DNA from: Dyadobacter flavalbus
GTDB lineage: Bacteria; Bacteroidota; Bacteroidia; Cytophagales; Spirosomataceae
Direction: 5' to 3'
NCBI RefSeq assembly: GCF_006149045.1
Contig: NZ_VBSN01000029.1
Location: 1 to 64,000, forward strand
DNA length: 64,000 nucleotides
The position numbers were made by a program, and so were the translations under genes. Position 1 is the stretch's first letter; every line of letters begins with the position of its first letter. Shown piece by piece: positions 27,591 through 37,833 of the stretch. Under the pieces are notes generated by a model. The model saw only the letters and a list, made by a program, of their open reading frames with translations. It was not told where the DNA came from and did no database searches.

Positions 27591-27640
27591 TTTTACTGTC
27601 TTTGCTTTTGACAAATGATTTTTTCCTCAATATCTTTAAA

Positions 27641-28709
27641 ATGAAGTTACCTTTACCCTGTCTCATATTTATATTGCTTGTCGTCGGATGCACTAAAAGT
27701 GTTTCACCGGATGAATACAACGCCAAAGCCGCCGATCCACAAATTTTTCATGAAACGGCCACGCATCTCACCGATGTGATTATTCATGATATTTTCAAAG
27801 CACCTGTTGCAAGCCGGATTTATAGCTACTCTTTTCTTGCAGCCTACGAAGCACTCGTGCCTGGACACCAAGATTATCAATCCCTTGGCGGGCAGCTGGT
27901 CAAGTTTACAGCCCCACCCAAACCTGATTCTGCTTTGGCTTATTGCTATCCGCTAGCAAGTATTAAAGCTTTCACCACAGTAGGGCGCACACTTACTTTC
28001 TCTGGTAACATGTGGGATGAATACGAGAAAGGCCTATTTGAAAAATATCGCAAAATGGGCATACCAGAGGATGTTTTTGAACGCTCTACTGCATATGGGG
28101 ATTCAGTGGCTAAGCACGTGCTCGCATATTCTGCAAAGGACAATTATAAAGAGATTCGCGGGTATCGCTATACCGTTACCAATGAGCCGGGAACATGGGT
28201 GCCTACGCCGCCTGCTTATGCGGATGCATGTGAGCCTATGTGGAATACCGTACGGACTTTCGCGCTGGACTCGGTGACGCAGTTCCGCTGCCCACCACCT
28301 GCTAAATATGATTTGGGTGAAAAAAGTAAATTCATGGCACTTACAATGGAAGTTTATAACATGAGCAAAACATTAACCTCCGATCAAAAAGCAACCGCTT
28401 ACTTTTGGGACGATAATGCATTTGTAACTAATGTGGTGGGCCACGCCATGTTTGCAAACAAGAAAATGTCTCCAGCCGGGCATTGGCTGGCGATTATCAG
28501 GACGGTTGCAACAGATAAAAAGCTGGATTTGATATGCTCCACGGAAGCTTACACTTTGGGCGCACTATCTCTTTTTGACGCATTTTCTGCTTGCTGGGAT
28601 GAGAAATTCAGAACAGTAAGGGTGAGGCCTGAAACGGTAATCAACAATAACTGGGACCCTGACTGGCGACCTCTCCTGGAAACACCTGCTTTCCCAGAAT
28701 ATGTAAGTG
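27641..28709 (+). pseudogene. Vanadium-dependent haloperoxidase-like lipoprotein, 5' part
   Basis: ATG 27641 begins a lipoprotein signal (LIFILLVVGC, lipobox Cys16). The following 340 residues match the helical vanadium haloperoxidase/PAP2 class, including DEKFRTVRVRP, which supplies the early vanadate-binding Lys and Arg. The sequence is cut after FPEYVS at codon 28706-28708, immediately before the catalytic Gly-His of the S-G-H motif, by the 15-kb Tn3 transposon. As it stands the frame reads through the inverted repeat to a stop at 28756. The rest of the gene is at 43794-44074. Intact enzymes oxidise halides with H2O2 or act as acid phosphatases. This allele should be inactive. Confidence 0.88.
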
Positions 28710-28756
28710 GGGGTAAACTAAAGAAAGGGAGAAAAACCGTCACGACTTTCGTGTAG
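28710..28756 (+). repeat. Left 47-bp inverted repeat of the arsenic transposon
   Basis: Begins GGGGTAAACTAAAGAAAGGG, the GGGG start typical of Tn3-family ends. It matches the reverse complement of 43741-43787 at 43 of 47 positions. The target duplication TAAGTG lies at 28704-28709. Confidence 0.93.
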
Positions 28757-28791
28757 CAATTTCATTTGTAAGTAGCCCGGAATAATGAATT

Positions 28792-31700
28792 CTAAGGCGT
28801 TAGATTCAAATCCATGATCGAGCTCAAATCAAACGTTTTATAATCCTTACCATCGGAGAAGTCGTATTCTCCCACCAGGTTAATATGTGCCCAGCTATGG
28901 GTAGAAGTTGCAAGGATTTTTTTCAACAGGATCTGCCTGTCTTGTTCGGACTCCACAGCTACCAGTTTTTCAGATAACAACAACAGATTATAAGTGTTCA
29001 CCGCATTTGCTATCAACCTTTTACATCCTTCCGCTGTCAGTTGTTCTTTTCTGGTAGCCCAGATCAATTCCTGGTTGTTGCCTACGGTAATGGCCTTGGA
29101 AAAGTTATTACTGTTCTCAATTTTCGAAAGTGAGCCAGACACCGATTTTCGGATTAATTCATCATCCATGTATTGATAAATGTATACTGTTTTGTAGAGC
29201 CTTCCCAAATCTTTGAGGGCTTTGTAAAGCGGGTGTTGTTTAGAATAGGAATTTAAACGTCTAAACAACGTTGATGCCTTAGCGTAACCCAACTTGATAG
29301 TACAAACAAGTCTTAGAATTTCATCCCAATAATTTTCCAGGTGAACCAAGTTAACTTTAAGACCGGGAACAATTTTATAATTCAGTTCACGGTATGTCCT
29401 GGCTTCATCAATTGAATACAGCTGCTGGTGATGAAACCTTGCGAACCTTGGACGAAATTCAATACCCAAAAGACCTGTTACTGCGAATACGGGTTCACTG
29501 AACCCATGCGTGTCTGTTGAATGCGCATTTGGGATGATCACCTCATTGTGGGTCAAACCATCCAAAACATAATGTGATTCGGGTTCAGCTGCACTAAATA
29601 CTGTTGAGTAAAATAACTGTCCAGCTTCGTCCAGAAAGGAATACATGGTCACACCCCTTCCATTACCGAAGTATTTAAATGACGGAGAAGCTACCAATGA
29701 AGCAACGGAAACATCAAACTTTTGGCCGTCACTGGAAGTATGAATAAAGTCAGCATCTTTTCTAAAATGCTCGGTAAGTGGTAAAGAGTTGCTAAATGCA
29801 AGTACTTTATCATTTGCCTGTAATACTGTCTCTGGCGAAAAATACTGGAGTGCCGTTGTCTCCAAAGAACTTGTACGTATTCCTTTTGACATGAAAGAGA
29901 ATTTCCGGATACCGATATTGCAACCAAAGCCAAGAATCGCTGCAAAAAACAGTTTTTCTTCCGGACGTTTGGGTATGTGATCAATTCCACTATGAATAAA
30001 TGTAGATATAAAGCCAGTCGCATTCTGGACGGTTGAGAGCACTTCCACCAATGGAATTACATATTCTTGTGGGTAGAGCGATTCCAGATCAACGACTTCT
30101 TCTAATCGTTTATCTTTCATCAGGTGCCAGTCACCAGCCGGATCAAAGTATACTTGTTTGTTGCTTCCTTTTTCTATACGCTCATTTGTCAATTTTATCT
30201 GGGCATTCAACTTTTCATTTAATTTGAGGAGAGTTTTTCGGGAATCTGCAAAAGCTGTTAATCCAGCTTGTTCCATGAGCTTTTCCTTTTCTTTGTTCCA
30301 AACCGTTGCCGGTATTTGATACTCATCAAAACTACGGTAATCATAGGATGAATCGATTGGAAGTACTCCGGATTTGATACTATCCCTGATTTCCTGAAAC
30401 AGGAATACTTTATATAAACCTGTCCTTAATTTTCCTTCCGTAGTCAATACCCGCTGCTGTTGTTCCATTCCTAAAAAATCAGTTGGTACAGCTGCGCGTG
30501 AAATAATAGAACCATTTTTTTCCTGGTAGTACCGGACCGCAGAAAGGATATCTTTTCCTGATGAAGTCGAACTAGGGATCAATGCTTTTACGATATCACT
30601 GACTTTACCATTCAATTTCGATGCATTTTTTTCAAGTATCTGATAGAAATCCTCCCGGTCATTTATTTTTTGGTTGGCTTCCTTTAATGCTTTAAGGCGC
30701 TTCTGGTCTTCTTGTAAGAGTTTTTGAGATAGCCGTTTGTTTTTAAAAAGCTGTTCAATCAATGTAACTTTGGATAAGGCTTCTATTGTAGTGTCAGCAA
30801 TAATTTGTTCAATGGCACCCAAAACATCAATGTGCGTGCTGCTCCGGTGGGCAACGCTGCTAACCAGTTGCGCAGTCTGCATCCTGTTTTGATAAAGCTG
30901 CTGCTTAACCAGGTTCTCACAGCCATTGACATAATTGGTGACCGCACTATTCAAAGTCAGGATAAGTGCATCTCCCAGCATATAATACTGGTGGATAATG
31001 AATGAAATCAAAAGAAGATAGCGGTTAGTGCTACGTGTAGCTATTTGCGTTACCTGATTATTGATAACGTATTCTGCGTAAAATTGAACAGTGGTGTCAG
31101 ATAATTTTAAGCGTTTCACTATGGGTAATAGCTGCAAATACATGATCTTCAAACTTTCAAAGTTGGTTACTCGCTCACGAATCTGTTTGGTTTCCATGGA
31201 TTGCGAGATCCGCTTAAAGAATGTAATCTCATATCGTTTTACTTTCAAATGCTTCCTGCTGTCCTGCTGATAAGAAGTGTGTTCGACAAGAAGCTGCTCT
31301 AAAAGCAAAATATCGGCGGTAGTCAGGTACTTATTTAAAATAGATTCTAGATTTTGCTCGAAACTGGTAAGCGCTTTGTCTAAAATCGTTTTCAGGCTTT
31401 GATATGTTGGAATTTCGATATGGTGTGATTGGAGAAAATCTACCATACCTTCAAATATCAGATATGGCCTGGTCTGTACATGGGCTAGTCTCTTTGTTTC
31501 TTCAATCAATGTTTCAGTCGAAGATTTGTCAAAAGGTGCAAAACCGAAATATCCCAGAATATCTTCCCGGTGCCTCAGAGATGTCCGTCCTTCATATTTT
31601 TCCATTTGTACAGCGTTGACATCAACAGAAATTCTTGCTGCTACAAAATCTACATCACTTTGGTGAAAACGGTTCGATCCAAAAAAACGGCTGACTACCC

Positions 31701-31878
31701 GGAAGTATCCTACCTGTAATAGAAAACCAACTTTGTTGGAAGGTGTTTGTAAAGTCTTGACATATTCAGCTGCCCACTGAGGGGCTTCTAAGAAAATTAT
31801 TTTCTGGTCAACACTTAAAACAGGTGGATTGTCAAATCGTTGCCGTGCTTCGGAAGTCAGGTATTCTTTTCTTGGCAT
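28792..31878 (-). CDS. tnpA: Tn3-family transposase TnpA
   Basis: A 1028-residue complete Tn3 transposase that drives replicative transposition of the 15-kb element. The N-terminal half is the DUF4158-like DNA-binding region (MPRKEYLTSEARQRFDNPPV). The C-terminal catalytic domain shows FGCNIGIRKFSFMSKGIRTS, FFHTSSDGQKFDVS-type text (first Asp in SSDGQKF), NAHSTDTHGFSEPVFAVTGL (second Asp) and a Glu-containing ERYSLY-type C-terminal region. Length is typical (about 950-1030). It ends 35 bp inside the left inverted repeat and is divergent from the resolvase. It differs from the 995-residue TnpA at 47194-50181, so two distinct Tn3 lineages are present. Confidence 0.95.
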   Translation of the reverse strand: MPRKEYLTSEARQRFDNPPVLSVDQKIIFLEAPQWAAEYVKTLQTPSNKVGFLLQVGYFRVVSRFFGSNRFHQSDVDFVAARISVDVNAVQMEKYEGRTSLRHREDILGYFGFAPFDKSSTETLIEETKRLAHVQTRPYLIFEGMVDFLQSHHIEIPTYQSLKTILDKALTSFEQNLESILNKYLTTADILLLEQLLVEHTSYQQDSRKHLKVKRYEITFFKRISQSMETKQIRERVTNFESLKIMYLQLLPIVKRLKLSDTTVQFYAEYVINNQVTQIATRSTNRYLLLISFIIHQYYMLGDALILTLNSAVTNYVNGCENLVKQQLYQNRMQTAQLVSSVAHRSSTHIDVLGAIEQIIADTTIEALSKVTLIEQLFKNKRLSQKLLQEDQKRLKALKEANQKINDREDFYQILEKNASKLNGKVSDIVKALIPSSTSSGKDILSAVRYYQEKNGSIISRAAVPTDFLGMEQQQRVLTTEGKLRTGLYKVFLFQEIRDSIKSGVLPIDSSYDYRSFDEYQIPATVWNKEKEKLMEQAGLTAFADSRKTLLKLNEKLNAQIKLTNERIEKGSNKQVYFDPAGDWHLMKDKRLEEVVDLESLYPQEYVIPLVEVLSTVQNATGFISTFIHSGIDHIPKRPEEKLFFAAILGFGCNIGIRKFSFMSKGIRTSSLETTALQYFSPETVLQANDKVLAFSNSLPLTEHFRKDADFIHTSSDGQKFDVSVASLVASPSFKYFGNGRGVTMYSFLDEAGQLFYSTVFSAAEPESHYVLDGLTHNEVIIPNAHSTDTHGFSEPVFAVTGLLGIEFRPRFARFHHQQLYSIDEARTYRELNYKIVPGLKVNLVHLENYWDEILRLVCTIKLGYAKASTLFRRLNSYSKQHPLYKALKDLGRLYKTVYIYQYMDDELIRKSVSGSLSKIENSNNFSKAITVGNNQELIWATRKEQLTAEGCKRLIANAVNTYNLLLLSEKLVAVESEQDRQILLKKILATSTHSWAHINLVGEYDFSDGKDYKTFDLSSIMDLNLTP

Positions 31879-32053
31879 GAGACGATTTGTTTGTATAAAA
31901 AAACGTTGCTCAAAATGTACAACCTTGTCATGCTCATAAAGAGTAAGGAATGACCGAAAACCGGGTGAATTTTATCAATTTAGTAAAATAAACTTGTATA
32001 CCAATCTAAGTACATTAAATTTGACCTATCACATGGATTAAAGTAGACAAAAA

Positions 32054-32635
32054 GTGAAAATTGGATATGCACGGGTATCGACCCAGGATCAAAATTTGGA
32101 AATGCAATTGGATGCTTTGCAAAATGCCGGGTGTGAAAAAGTATTCCAGGAAAAAGCTTCCGGAATAAAATCCGACAGGCCACAGCTGGCCGCCATGCAG
32201 CAGATCCTACGGGAGGGTGATGTCATCTACATTTATAAACTTGACCGGCTGGGGCGTTCTTTAAAACATTTGATTGAAATGACTTCTGATTTTGAGAAAC
32301 GGGGAATCGGCCTGGTTTCCATTAATGATCATATCGATACAACTACTGCCCAAGGCAGGCTGATCTTTAATATTTTTGCCTCACTGGCAGAATTTGAAAG
32401 AGACCTGATCAGGGAGCGAACAAAATCTGGATTGGAAGCCGCCCGTGCTCGTGGACGGAAAGGAGGACGTAGCCGTGGCCTTTCAAAAGAGGCTGAAAAA
32501 AAGGCGATGCTTGCGCAAACGTTATATAATGAACGTAAGTTAGGAGTAAACGAAATTGCTGCCGACCTAGAAATTTCTAAAATGACACTTTATAAGTACC
32601 TGAGACACCGAGGGATTCAAATCAACGGAAAATAA
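32054..32635 (+). CDS. tnpR: Serine resolvase TnpR of the arsenic transposon
   Basis: A 193-residue resolvase from GTG 32054. The N-terminal domain shows KIGYARVSTQDQNLEMQ (catalytic Ser9), YIYKLDRLGRSLKHLIEMTS and FASLAEFERDLIRERTKSGL. The C-terminal helix-turn-helix is VNEIAADLEISKMTLYKYLR. It resolves cointegrates at a res site expected in the 175-bp gap to tnpA (31879-32053); that gap is AT-rich but I cannot define subsites. A copy of its last 29 codons reappears at 37834-37926, marking a recombination scar. Confidence 0.94.
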   Translation: MKIGYARVSTQDQNLEMQLDALQNAGCEKVFQEKASGIKSDRPQLAAMQQILREGDVIYIYKLDRLGRSLKHLIEMTSDFEKRGIGLVSINDHIDTTTAQGRLIFNIFASLAEFERDLIRERTKSGLEAARARGRKGGRSRGLSKEAEKKAMLAQTLYNERKLGVNEIAADLEISKMTLYKYLRHRGIQINGK

Positions 32636-32729
32636 TCTATCATTCCAATATCTGTAAGTTTAACTTCTGTTGGGGAATGTTTCAACGTTTTATATTAAAT
32701 CACTAATACTTTCAGCAACTTTTACCATT

Positions 32730-33923
32730 ATGAGTACAATAAACTTGAAATCATTTAGACAATTCTTCCAATCCAGTTCAACCGGAGGGATTATCTTAAT
32801 CGCATGCGTATTTATTTCTTTACTGATAGCAAACACAGGAGTAGGTCCTTACTTCGAAGACATCCTTTCCTATCAGGTAGGCATGAATTTCAGTAATGTT
32901 CACCTTAAGTATTCCATTTCTCTATGGATTAATGACGGATTGATGGCCATATTTTTCCTACTGGTCGGACTTGAAATTAAAAGAGAACTCATTGAAGGCG
33001 AATTATCCTCAATAAAAAAAGCGGCTCTCCCTATTTTTGCTGCCCTTGGAGGCGTCTTAGCTCCGGCGATTATCTATTATATGATCAATACTGGAACAAA
33101 TACTGCAAGTGGATGGGGGATTCCCATGGCAACAGATATTGCTTTCGCTTTGGCAATTCTATCTCTGCTAGGCAATAAGGTTCCGACTTCTTTAAAAATA
33201 TTCCTCTCTGCCTTGGCTATTGTTGATGATCTGATGGCTATTTTAGTAATAGCTATTTTCTATTCATCAGAACTTCATTATACGTATCTTCTTTATGCTG
33301 GTGGCATTTTTATTTTTCTTCTTATTATCAATAAATTAGGTGTAAAGAACCTGGTTGCCTATCTTGTTCCTGGCTTGTTTATCTGGTACTTTATTCACCA
33401 TTCCGGAGTGCATGCTACCATTGCCGGCGTATTAACGGCCTTTGCCATTCCTACCACCCCGGATGCTAAGGAATCACCACTCGAAAGGCTTGAACACATC
33501 ATAGCAAACCCAGTCAACTTTATTATTATGCCGTTGTTCGCACTGGCCAATACCAATATAAAATTTGAAGCGGGCATGATGGAAGGCCTTACTACCGTAC
33601 TTGGCATGGGTATTATTTTAGGATTATTGATCGGCAAGCCATTAGGGATAACCTTGTTTTCATGGATCATTGTAAAGATAGGGGCTGCAAAACTGCCTAG
33701 TGGTGCTAACTGGAAGCATATTTTTGGTGTGGGAATACTTGGGGGGATTGGATTTACCATGTCTATTTTTATTGCCCTGCTCTCATTTGAAGGGGAACAC
33801 TTGATTCTTTCCGAAGCAAAATTCTCGATCCTTACCGCTTCGGTTTTGGCAGGATGCATAGGTTTCTTTTTTCTTAGTCAGTTATCAAAAAATAGTGCCC
33901 CTAACTTTTCAAAGCAGAAATGA
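32730..33923 (+). CDS. nhaA: Na+/H+ antiporter NhaA
   Basis: A 397-residue inner-membrane antiporter from ATG 32730. Typical blocks are FFLLVGLEIKRELIEGELSS, WGIPMATDIAFALAILSLLG and LSALAIVDDLMAILVIAIFY (the paired Asp of the ion site), then GIGFTMSIFIALLSF near the end. About 12 helices fit the hydropathy. NhaA extrudes Na+ or Li+ in exchange for protons. It follows tnpR by 94 bp in the same direction and is transposon cargo. A chance link with alkaline conditions from urea hydrolysis is conceivable but is only inference. Confidence 0.96.
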   Translation: MSTINLKSFRQFFQSSSTGGIILIACVFISLLIANTGVGPYFEDILSYQVGMNFSNVHLKYSISLWINDGLMAIFFLLVGLEIKRELIEGELSSIKKAALPIFAALGGVLAPAIIYYMINTGTNTASGWGIPMATDIAFALAILSLLGNKVPTSLKIFLSALAIVDDLMAILVIAIFYSSELHYTYLLYAGGIFIFLLIINKLGVKNLVAYLVPGLFIWYFIHHSGVHATIAGVLTAFAIPTTPDAKESPLERLEHIIANPVNFIIMPLFALANTNIKFEAGMMEGLTTVLGMGIILGLLIGKPLGITLFSWIIVKIGAAKLPSGANWKHIFGVGILGGIGFTMSIFIALLSFEGEHLILSEAKFSILTASVLAGCIGFFFLSQLSKNSAPNFSKQK

Positions 33924-34063
33924 ATTACAACTTAAAATAATGCAATTTAATATATTGTCAATTTTTATACTATAACTAGTACACATGCGATCGTATATAC
34001 TAATTTTGGCTCTTTATCAAAATGTTAAATCACGTATCATCAAAAAATGCAAATCGAACCATT

Positions 34064-35449
34064 ATGAAAAGGATCATCAAATTGGGATTAGGTTTTGTAA
34101 CAGTACTCGGGACAGCAAATGTATTTGCACAACATGCGCCGGGTCTGGACGAACTTGTCTCGGCAGCACTTCAAAAAGACCATGGTCTGGCTGTGAAGCA
34201 GCTGGATATAGACCTGACCCATATAGATCAACGTAAATTAGCAGAAACATACCTTCCGCATCTGGACTTGTCAGGTAAATACGCCTTTCTGGCTTCGGGA
34301 ATAAATCTGGATGCACCCGCAAACGTGGTGCCTGAGCTGGGTATCGCTCTGCCGGCGGTGGATGGATCGTTCACCAACCGGGCGAATCTGATTACTGGCG
34401 GCCTGAAAGCGGAAATGATTTTGTACTCTGGAGGAAAAGTCCCTGCGCTTAAGAAGGCGTTGAGTGAAAAGCAGAAAGCGCAAACCGCTTTGCTGGAAAC
34501 AGACAGACAACAGATTATAGCAGATGTAAGTACGGCTTATGACCAGCTTGCCTTACTAAAACAGGTGAAAAAAGTACTCACCGAAAGCAGCAAAAGACTT
34601 GAAGTGAATACTGCAATTGCCGACAAGGCCTTTGAATACGGACTGATCACAAAATTTGAACACCAGAAAATAGATGTAAGCAAAGCGCAACTGGATGCTA
34701 AACAGCAACAGTACGAAGGAAAGCGCACCATGCTGATACAACTTCTTCATAAATACACCGGTATTGAAACGCAAAGATTGGAACTAATTGACCATGATCT
34801 GAGCCCATTTTATAGAAGTCAACCCGATGCAGGTATTCATGGACGGGCAGAACTCGCTGCACTGGACGCAGGCATTATGGCTCAGCAATATAAAATTGAA
34901 GCTGCAAAGAGCTGGTGGAAGCCTAAAGTGGCAGCGTCTACCTCCCTTGGTTATTTAAACCTGTATGGTATTCAGTTGAAAGCGAAAGAGCCTTTCCCGA
35001 CAGGAAATACGATGGCGCTAAAAACGAACAAACTGGAGCTGCTCCCGAACTTTAATGTAGGCGTTGGCTTCAAATGGGATTTATTCGACGGGAATAAAGG
35101 AAAAAGAGAAGTACAGCAATCTAAAATTGAGCTGCAGAAAACAAGGTTGGAAAAAGAGGAGGCAGTTGAGAAACTGGAACTTAATCTGATTCGCCAGAAA
35201 ACTGAACTGGCACAAGCTGAGGCTGAGATGAGCGCCCGCGATAAACAGCAACGAGTTGCTTTTGACGCGCTTACACAGGCTGGTAAAGAATTTAAGACAG
35301 GTTTAATTAAAACGTCGGATCTGGTTGGTGCTGAGACAGATTACCAGAATGCTGCCCTGGATTATTTACAGGCAGTATTCAACCAGAGACGTGCAGGTGT
35401 TGAGCTTCTTAAAGCGACGGGAAGCCTTACAACAGATGCTGTGAAATAA
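34064..35449 (+). CDS. TolC-family outer-membrane efflux protein
   Basis: A 461-residue TolC-like protein. ATG 34064 starts a signal peptide (IKLGLGFVTVLGTANVFAQ). The mature protein has two repeats of long coiled-coil helices, for example LKKALSEKQKAQTALLETDR and LEKEEAVEKLELNLIRQKTE, flanking short barrel-strand segments (VGVGFKWDLFDG). It forms the outer channel of a tripartite exporter with the HlyD-like and permease genes downstream (27 and 24 bp gaps). ATG at 34022 is possible but would precede the signal by 14 residues. Confidence 0.88.
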   Translation: MKRIIKLGLGFVTVLGTANVFAQHAPGLDELVSAALQKDHGLAVKQLDIDLTHIDQRKLAETYLPHLDLSGKYAFLASGINLDAPANVVPELGIALPAVDGSFTNRANLITGGLKAEMILYSGGKVPALKKALSEKQKAQTALLETDRQQIIADVSTAYDQLALLKQVKKVLTESSKRLEVNTAIADKAFEYGLITKFEHQKIDVSKAQLDAKQQQYEGKRTMLIQLLHKYTGIETQRLELIDHDLSPFYRSQPDAGIHGRAELAALDAGIMAQQYKIEAAKSWWKPKVAASTSLGYLNLYGIQLKAKEPFPTGNTMALKTNKLELLPNFNVGVGFKWDLFDGNKGKREVQQSKIELQKTRLEKEEAVEKLELNLIRQKTELAQAEAEMSARDKQQRVAFDALTQAGKEFKTGLIKTSDLVGAETDYQNAALDYLQAVFNQRRAGVELLKATGSLTTDAVK

Positions 35450-35476
35450 GATATCAAACCAAAAAAATTAGAAAGC

Positions 35477-36436
35477 ATGAATACGAAGTCCATATTGCCC
35501 TATACACTTATAGTTAGCATGTTACTTGCCGGTGCAGGCTGTTCAGAAAAAACGGAGAAACCTGTTGAAGGAAAAGTAAAAAGAGAGACACTGGCATTTG
35601 CTCCAAAAGTTACGGGAAGAATCTTGAAAATATATGTTCAGGAAGGGGATTTGGTTCAAAAAGGTGATACACTCGCCATGCTGGATGTTCCTGAAGTGAA
35701 TGCCAAATTGGCTCAGGCCAAAGGAGCGGTAAAAGCCACCGGAGCGCAGCGGTCATTGGCGCGCAATGGTGCCACAGAAAATCAGATCAAACAGTTACGG
35801 GCCAAACAGGCAGGTATTAAAGAACAATATCATTTTGCTGAAAAATCCTTTAGCAGAGCCAAGGCCATGTTCGCAGATAGTATGATGACACCCCAGGCCT
35901 ACGACGAAATGGTAGCCAAGTTTCAGGGAGCGCGCGCTCAGCTTGATGCGGTGGATGCTGAACTGGCAGAGGCATTGAGAGGTGTAAGAACAGAAACACA
36001 AACTGCCTCGCAAGGCCAGGCCGATCAAGCTTTGGGTGTATTGCAGGAAGTAGAAGTCGCTTATTCTGAAAGATATATCATCGCAGCCAATGCTATGCAG
36101 ATCGAAACCATCACATTGCGTCAGGGGGAACTGGCAACAGCTGGTTATCCTGTTTTCAGCGGTTATTTGCCGGGCACTACCTATTTCCGTTTCACTGTAC
36201 CTGAAAGCCGCATCGCAGCTTATAAAAAGGGAGATGAGCTGACTGTACACGTGCCTTACAGCAAGGGTGAAATAAAAGCAACCATTCAGAATATCAAGCA
36301 GCTCAACCGCTATGCAGATGTGACCAGTGCCTATCCTGATTATCAGATCGAGGATGCTGTTTATGAGCTGAAAATACAGCCCAAGGATGTGCAGCAGGCA
36401 GAAAGCCTTTTGGCTAATGCAACAGTGGTTTTGTGA
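35477..36436 (+). CDS. HlyD-family periplasmic adaptor (lipoprotein)
   Basis: A 319-residue membrane-fusion protein. The signal ends in a lipobox (VSMLLAGAGCSEK), so it is probably anchored to the inner membrane by lipid. A lipoyl/barrel-sandwich half (RILKIYVQEGDLVQKGDTLA), a coiled-coil hairpin (about 75-180) and the second half plus beta-barrel (FTVPESRIAAYKKGDELTVH) follow. It should link the TolC-like channel to the ABC-2 permease. No resistance-nodulation-division pump is present. Substrate unknown. Confidence 0.87.
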   Translation: MNTKSILPYTLIVSMLLAGAGCSEKTEKPVEGKVKRETLAFAPKVTGRILKIYVQEGDLVQKGDTLAMLDVPEVNAKLAQAKGAVKATGAQRSLARNGATENQIKQLRAKQAGIKEQYHFAEKSFSRAKAMFADSMMTPQAYDEMVAKFQGARAQLDAVDAELAEALRGVRTETQTASQGQADQALGVLQEVEVAYSERYIIAANAMQIETITLRQGELATAGYPVFSGYLPGTTYFRFTVPESRIAAYKKGDELTVHVPYSKGEIKATIQNIKQLNRYADVTSAYPDYQIEDAVYELKIQPKDVQQAESLLANATVVL

Positions 36437-36460
36437 TCTTAAACCTTAACACCCCATCCA

Positions 36461-37633
36461 ATGAAGACTTTCAAAGAAATGGTGCGAAGAGAATTCAGGT
36501 TGTTTTTTGCAAACAAGACCTTGCTTTCCGTGATGATTTTTGCGCCGATTATATATGCAGTTCTGATAGGATTTGTATATAAAGAGGGAAAAGTGACCGA
36601 ATTGCCGGTAATAGTAGTCGATCAGGATAATTCTCCACTGAGCAATAGACTGATAGATATGATTGAAGACAGTGAGAAGCTGCATGTGCAACAAGTCAAA
36701 AGAGAAAATACCGGCACGCAGCAGGAGCTGCTTAATTCTCAGGCCGTGCTGGTAGTAACAATTCCTGAACGTTTTGAAGCTGATATATTACAGAAACGCT
36801 ATCCTGAAGTAAATACCTTCATCAATACAGCTAATCTGCTGACAGCCAACATGGCGTCGCAGGGGATTCAGTCGGTGTTGGGCACTTTCAGCGCGGGAAT
36901 GGAAATTCAGGGGTTGATGAAAAAAGGAGTTCCACAGGCTGCAACGCAGTATGAACCTTTTAAATCCAACTATATCCGTCTCTTTAATCCGACAGGAAAT
37001 TACTTCACTTTTATGTGGCCGGCGGTTCTGGCGGTGGTATTGCAGCAGGTATTACTATTGGCATTTGCGGTAAGTTTTGCGTCAGAATTGCAAAGTCGTA
37101 CTTTTCAGACTGAGCTGATGAGCTATACGCGCAATTCCGCCCTGGCCATTTTTGTAAAAGCATTGCCAATCTGGCTGTTAACCGTAGGTGTCTTAGGATT
37201 CTATTATGTGATGCATGGGGTTTTTCATGCACCTATGCCGGTATCGCTTCAGCCTTTTATAATCACAACCTCCCTTTTTGTTCTCGCAATTACATTTATG
37301 GGTGTACTGTTCAGCGTTCTGATTCCTGACGCGCTCAAAGCGACACAGGTGCTGATGATGTTTTCAACTCCTGCCTTCCTGATAGGTGGCTTCAGCTGGC
37401 CTCTGTCGTCCATGCCACAAGGCGTACAGTTTATTGCCAATCTTATTCCGCTGACACCGTTTCTGAATGCGCACAAAATCCTGCTGATAGAACAAGGAGA
37501 TTTGCAAAATGTCCTGCCCTTTATCAAACACCTTGGTATCCAGATCGCAGCTTACGGAGTATTGGCTATAGCAGCTTTACAGTATAAAATGAAAGTGTGG
37601 AGTAAAGTAGAAACGGAAGTGGTTAATGGTTAA
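36461..37633 (+). CDS. ABC-2 family transporter permease
   Basis: A 390-residue membrane protein of the YhhJ/YbhR type: helix near residues 20-40, a large periplasmic loop (about 45-175), then five helices (for example MWPAVLAVVLQQVLLLAFAV and FLIGGFSWPLSSMPQGVQFI). It completes a TolC-HlyD-permease export operon. No ATP-binding subunit and no second permease accompany it, and the operon ends at a scar, so partner genes were probably lost by truncation. It may be non-functional or use an ATPase encoded elsewhere. Confidence 0.84.
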   Translation: MKTFKEMVRREFRLFFANKTLLSVMIFAPIIYAVLIGFVYKEGKVTELPVIVVDQDNSPLSNRLIDMIEDSEKLHVQQVKRENTGTQQELLNSQAVLVVTIPERFEADILQKRYPEVNTFINTANLLTANMASQGIQSVLGTFSAGMEIQGLMKKGVPQAATQYEPFKSNYIRLFNPTGNYFTFMWPAVLAVVLQQVLLLAFAVSFASELQSRTFQTELMSYTRNSALAIFVKALPIWLLTVGVLGFYYVMHGVFHAPMPVSLQPFIITTSLFVLAITFMGVLFSVLIPDALKATQVLMMFSTPAFLIGGFSWPLSSMPQGVQFIANLIPLTPFLNAHKILLIEQGDLQNVLPFIKHLGIQIAAYGVLAIAALQYKMKVWSKVETEVVNG

Positions 37634-37670
37634 AGGGGTAAGGGAGGCTGACTGCCGATTACCGACAGCC

Positions 37671-37807
37671 CTAAACAATATGATTATTCATCTTATAATG
37701 CGTGGGGCTAAGCCCGGTGACATTTTTAAAGATACGGGAGAAATAGGAAAGACTTTCGAAGCCGGTTTCAGAGGCGATTTCAGTGAGTGGGAATATACCA
37801 ATAGTTA
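37671..37807 (-). pseudogene. AraC-family regulator, C-terminal fragment
   Basis: On the minus strand the frame ending at TAG 37671-37673 encodes LTEIASETGFESLSYFSRIF and KNVTGLSPTHYK, the second helix-turn-helix of AraC-family activators. Everything upstream of that helix is missing. It lies tail-to-tail with the efflux operon and is cut at about 37807, 27 bp before the resolvase relic. Confidence 0.82.
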
Positions 37808-37833
37808 GGATTTAAAATCGATAATGGAAGCAA

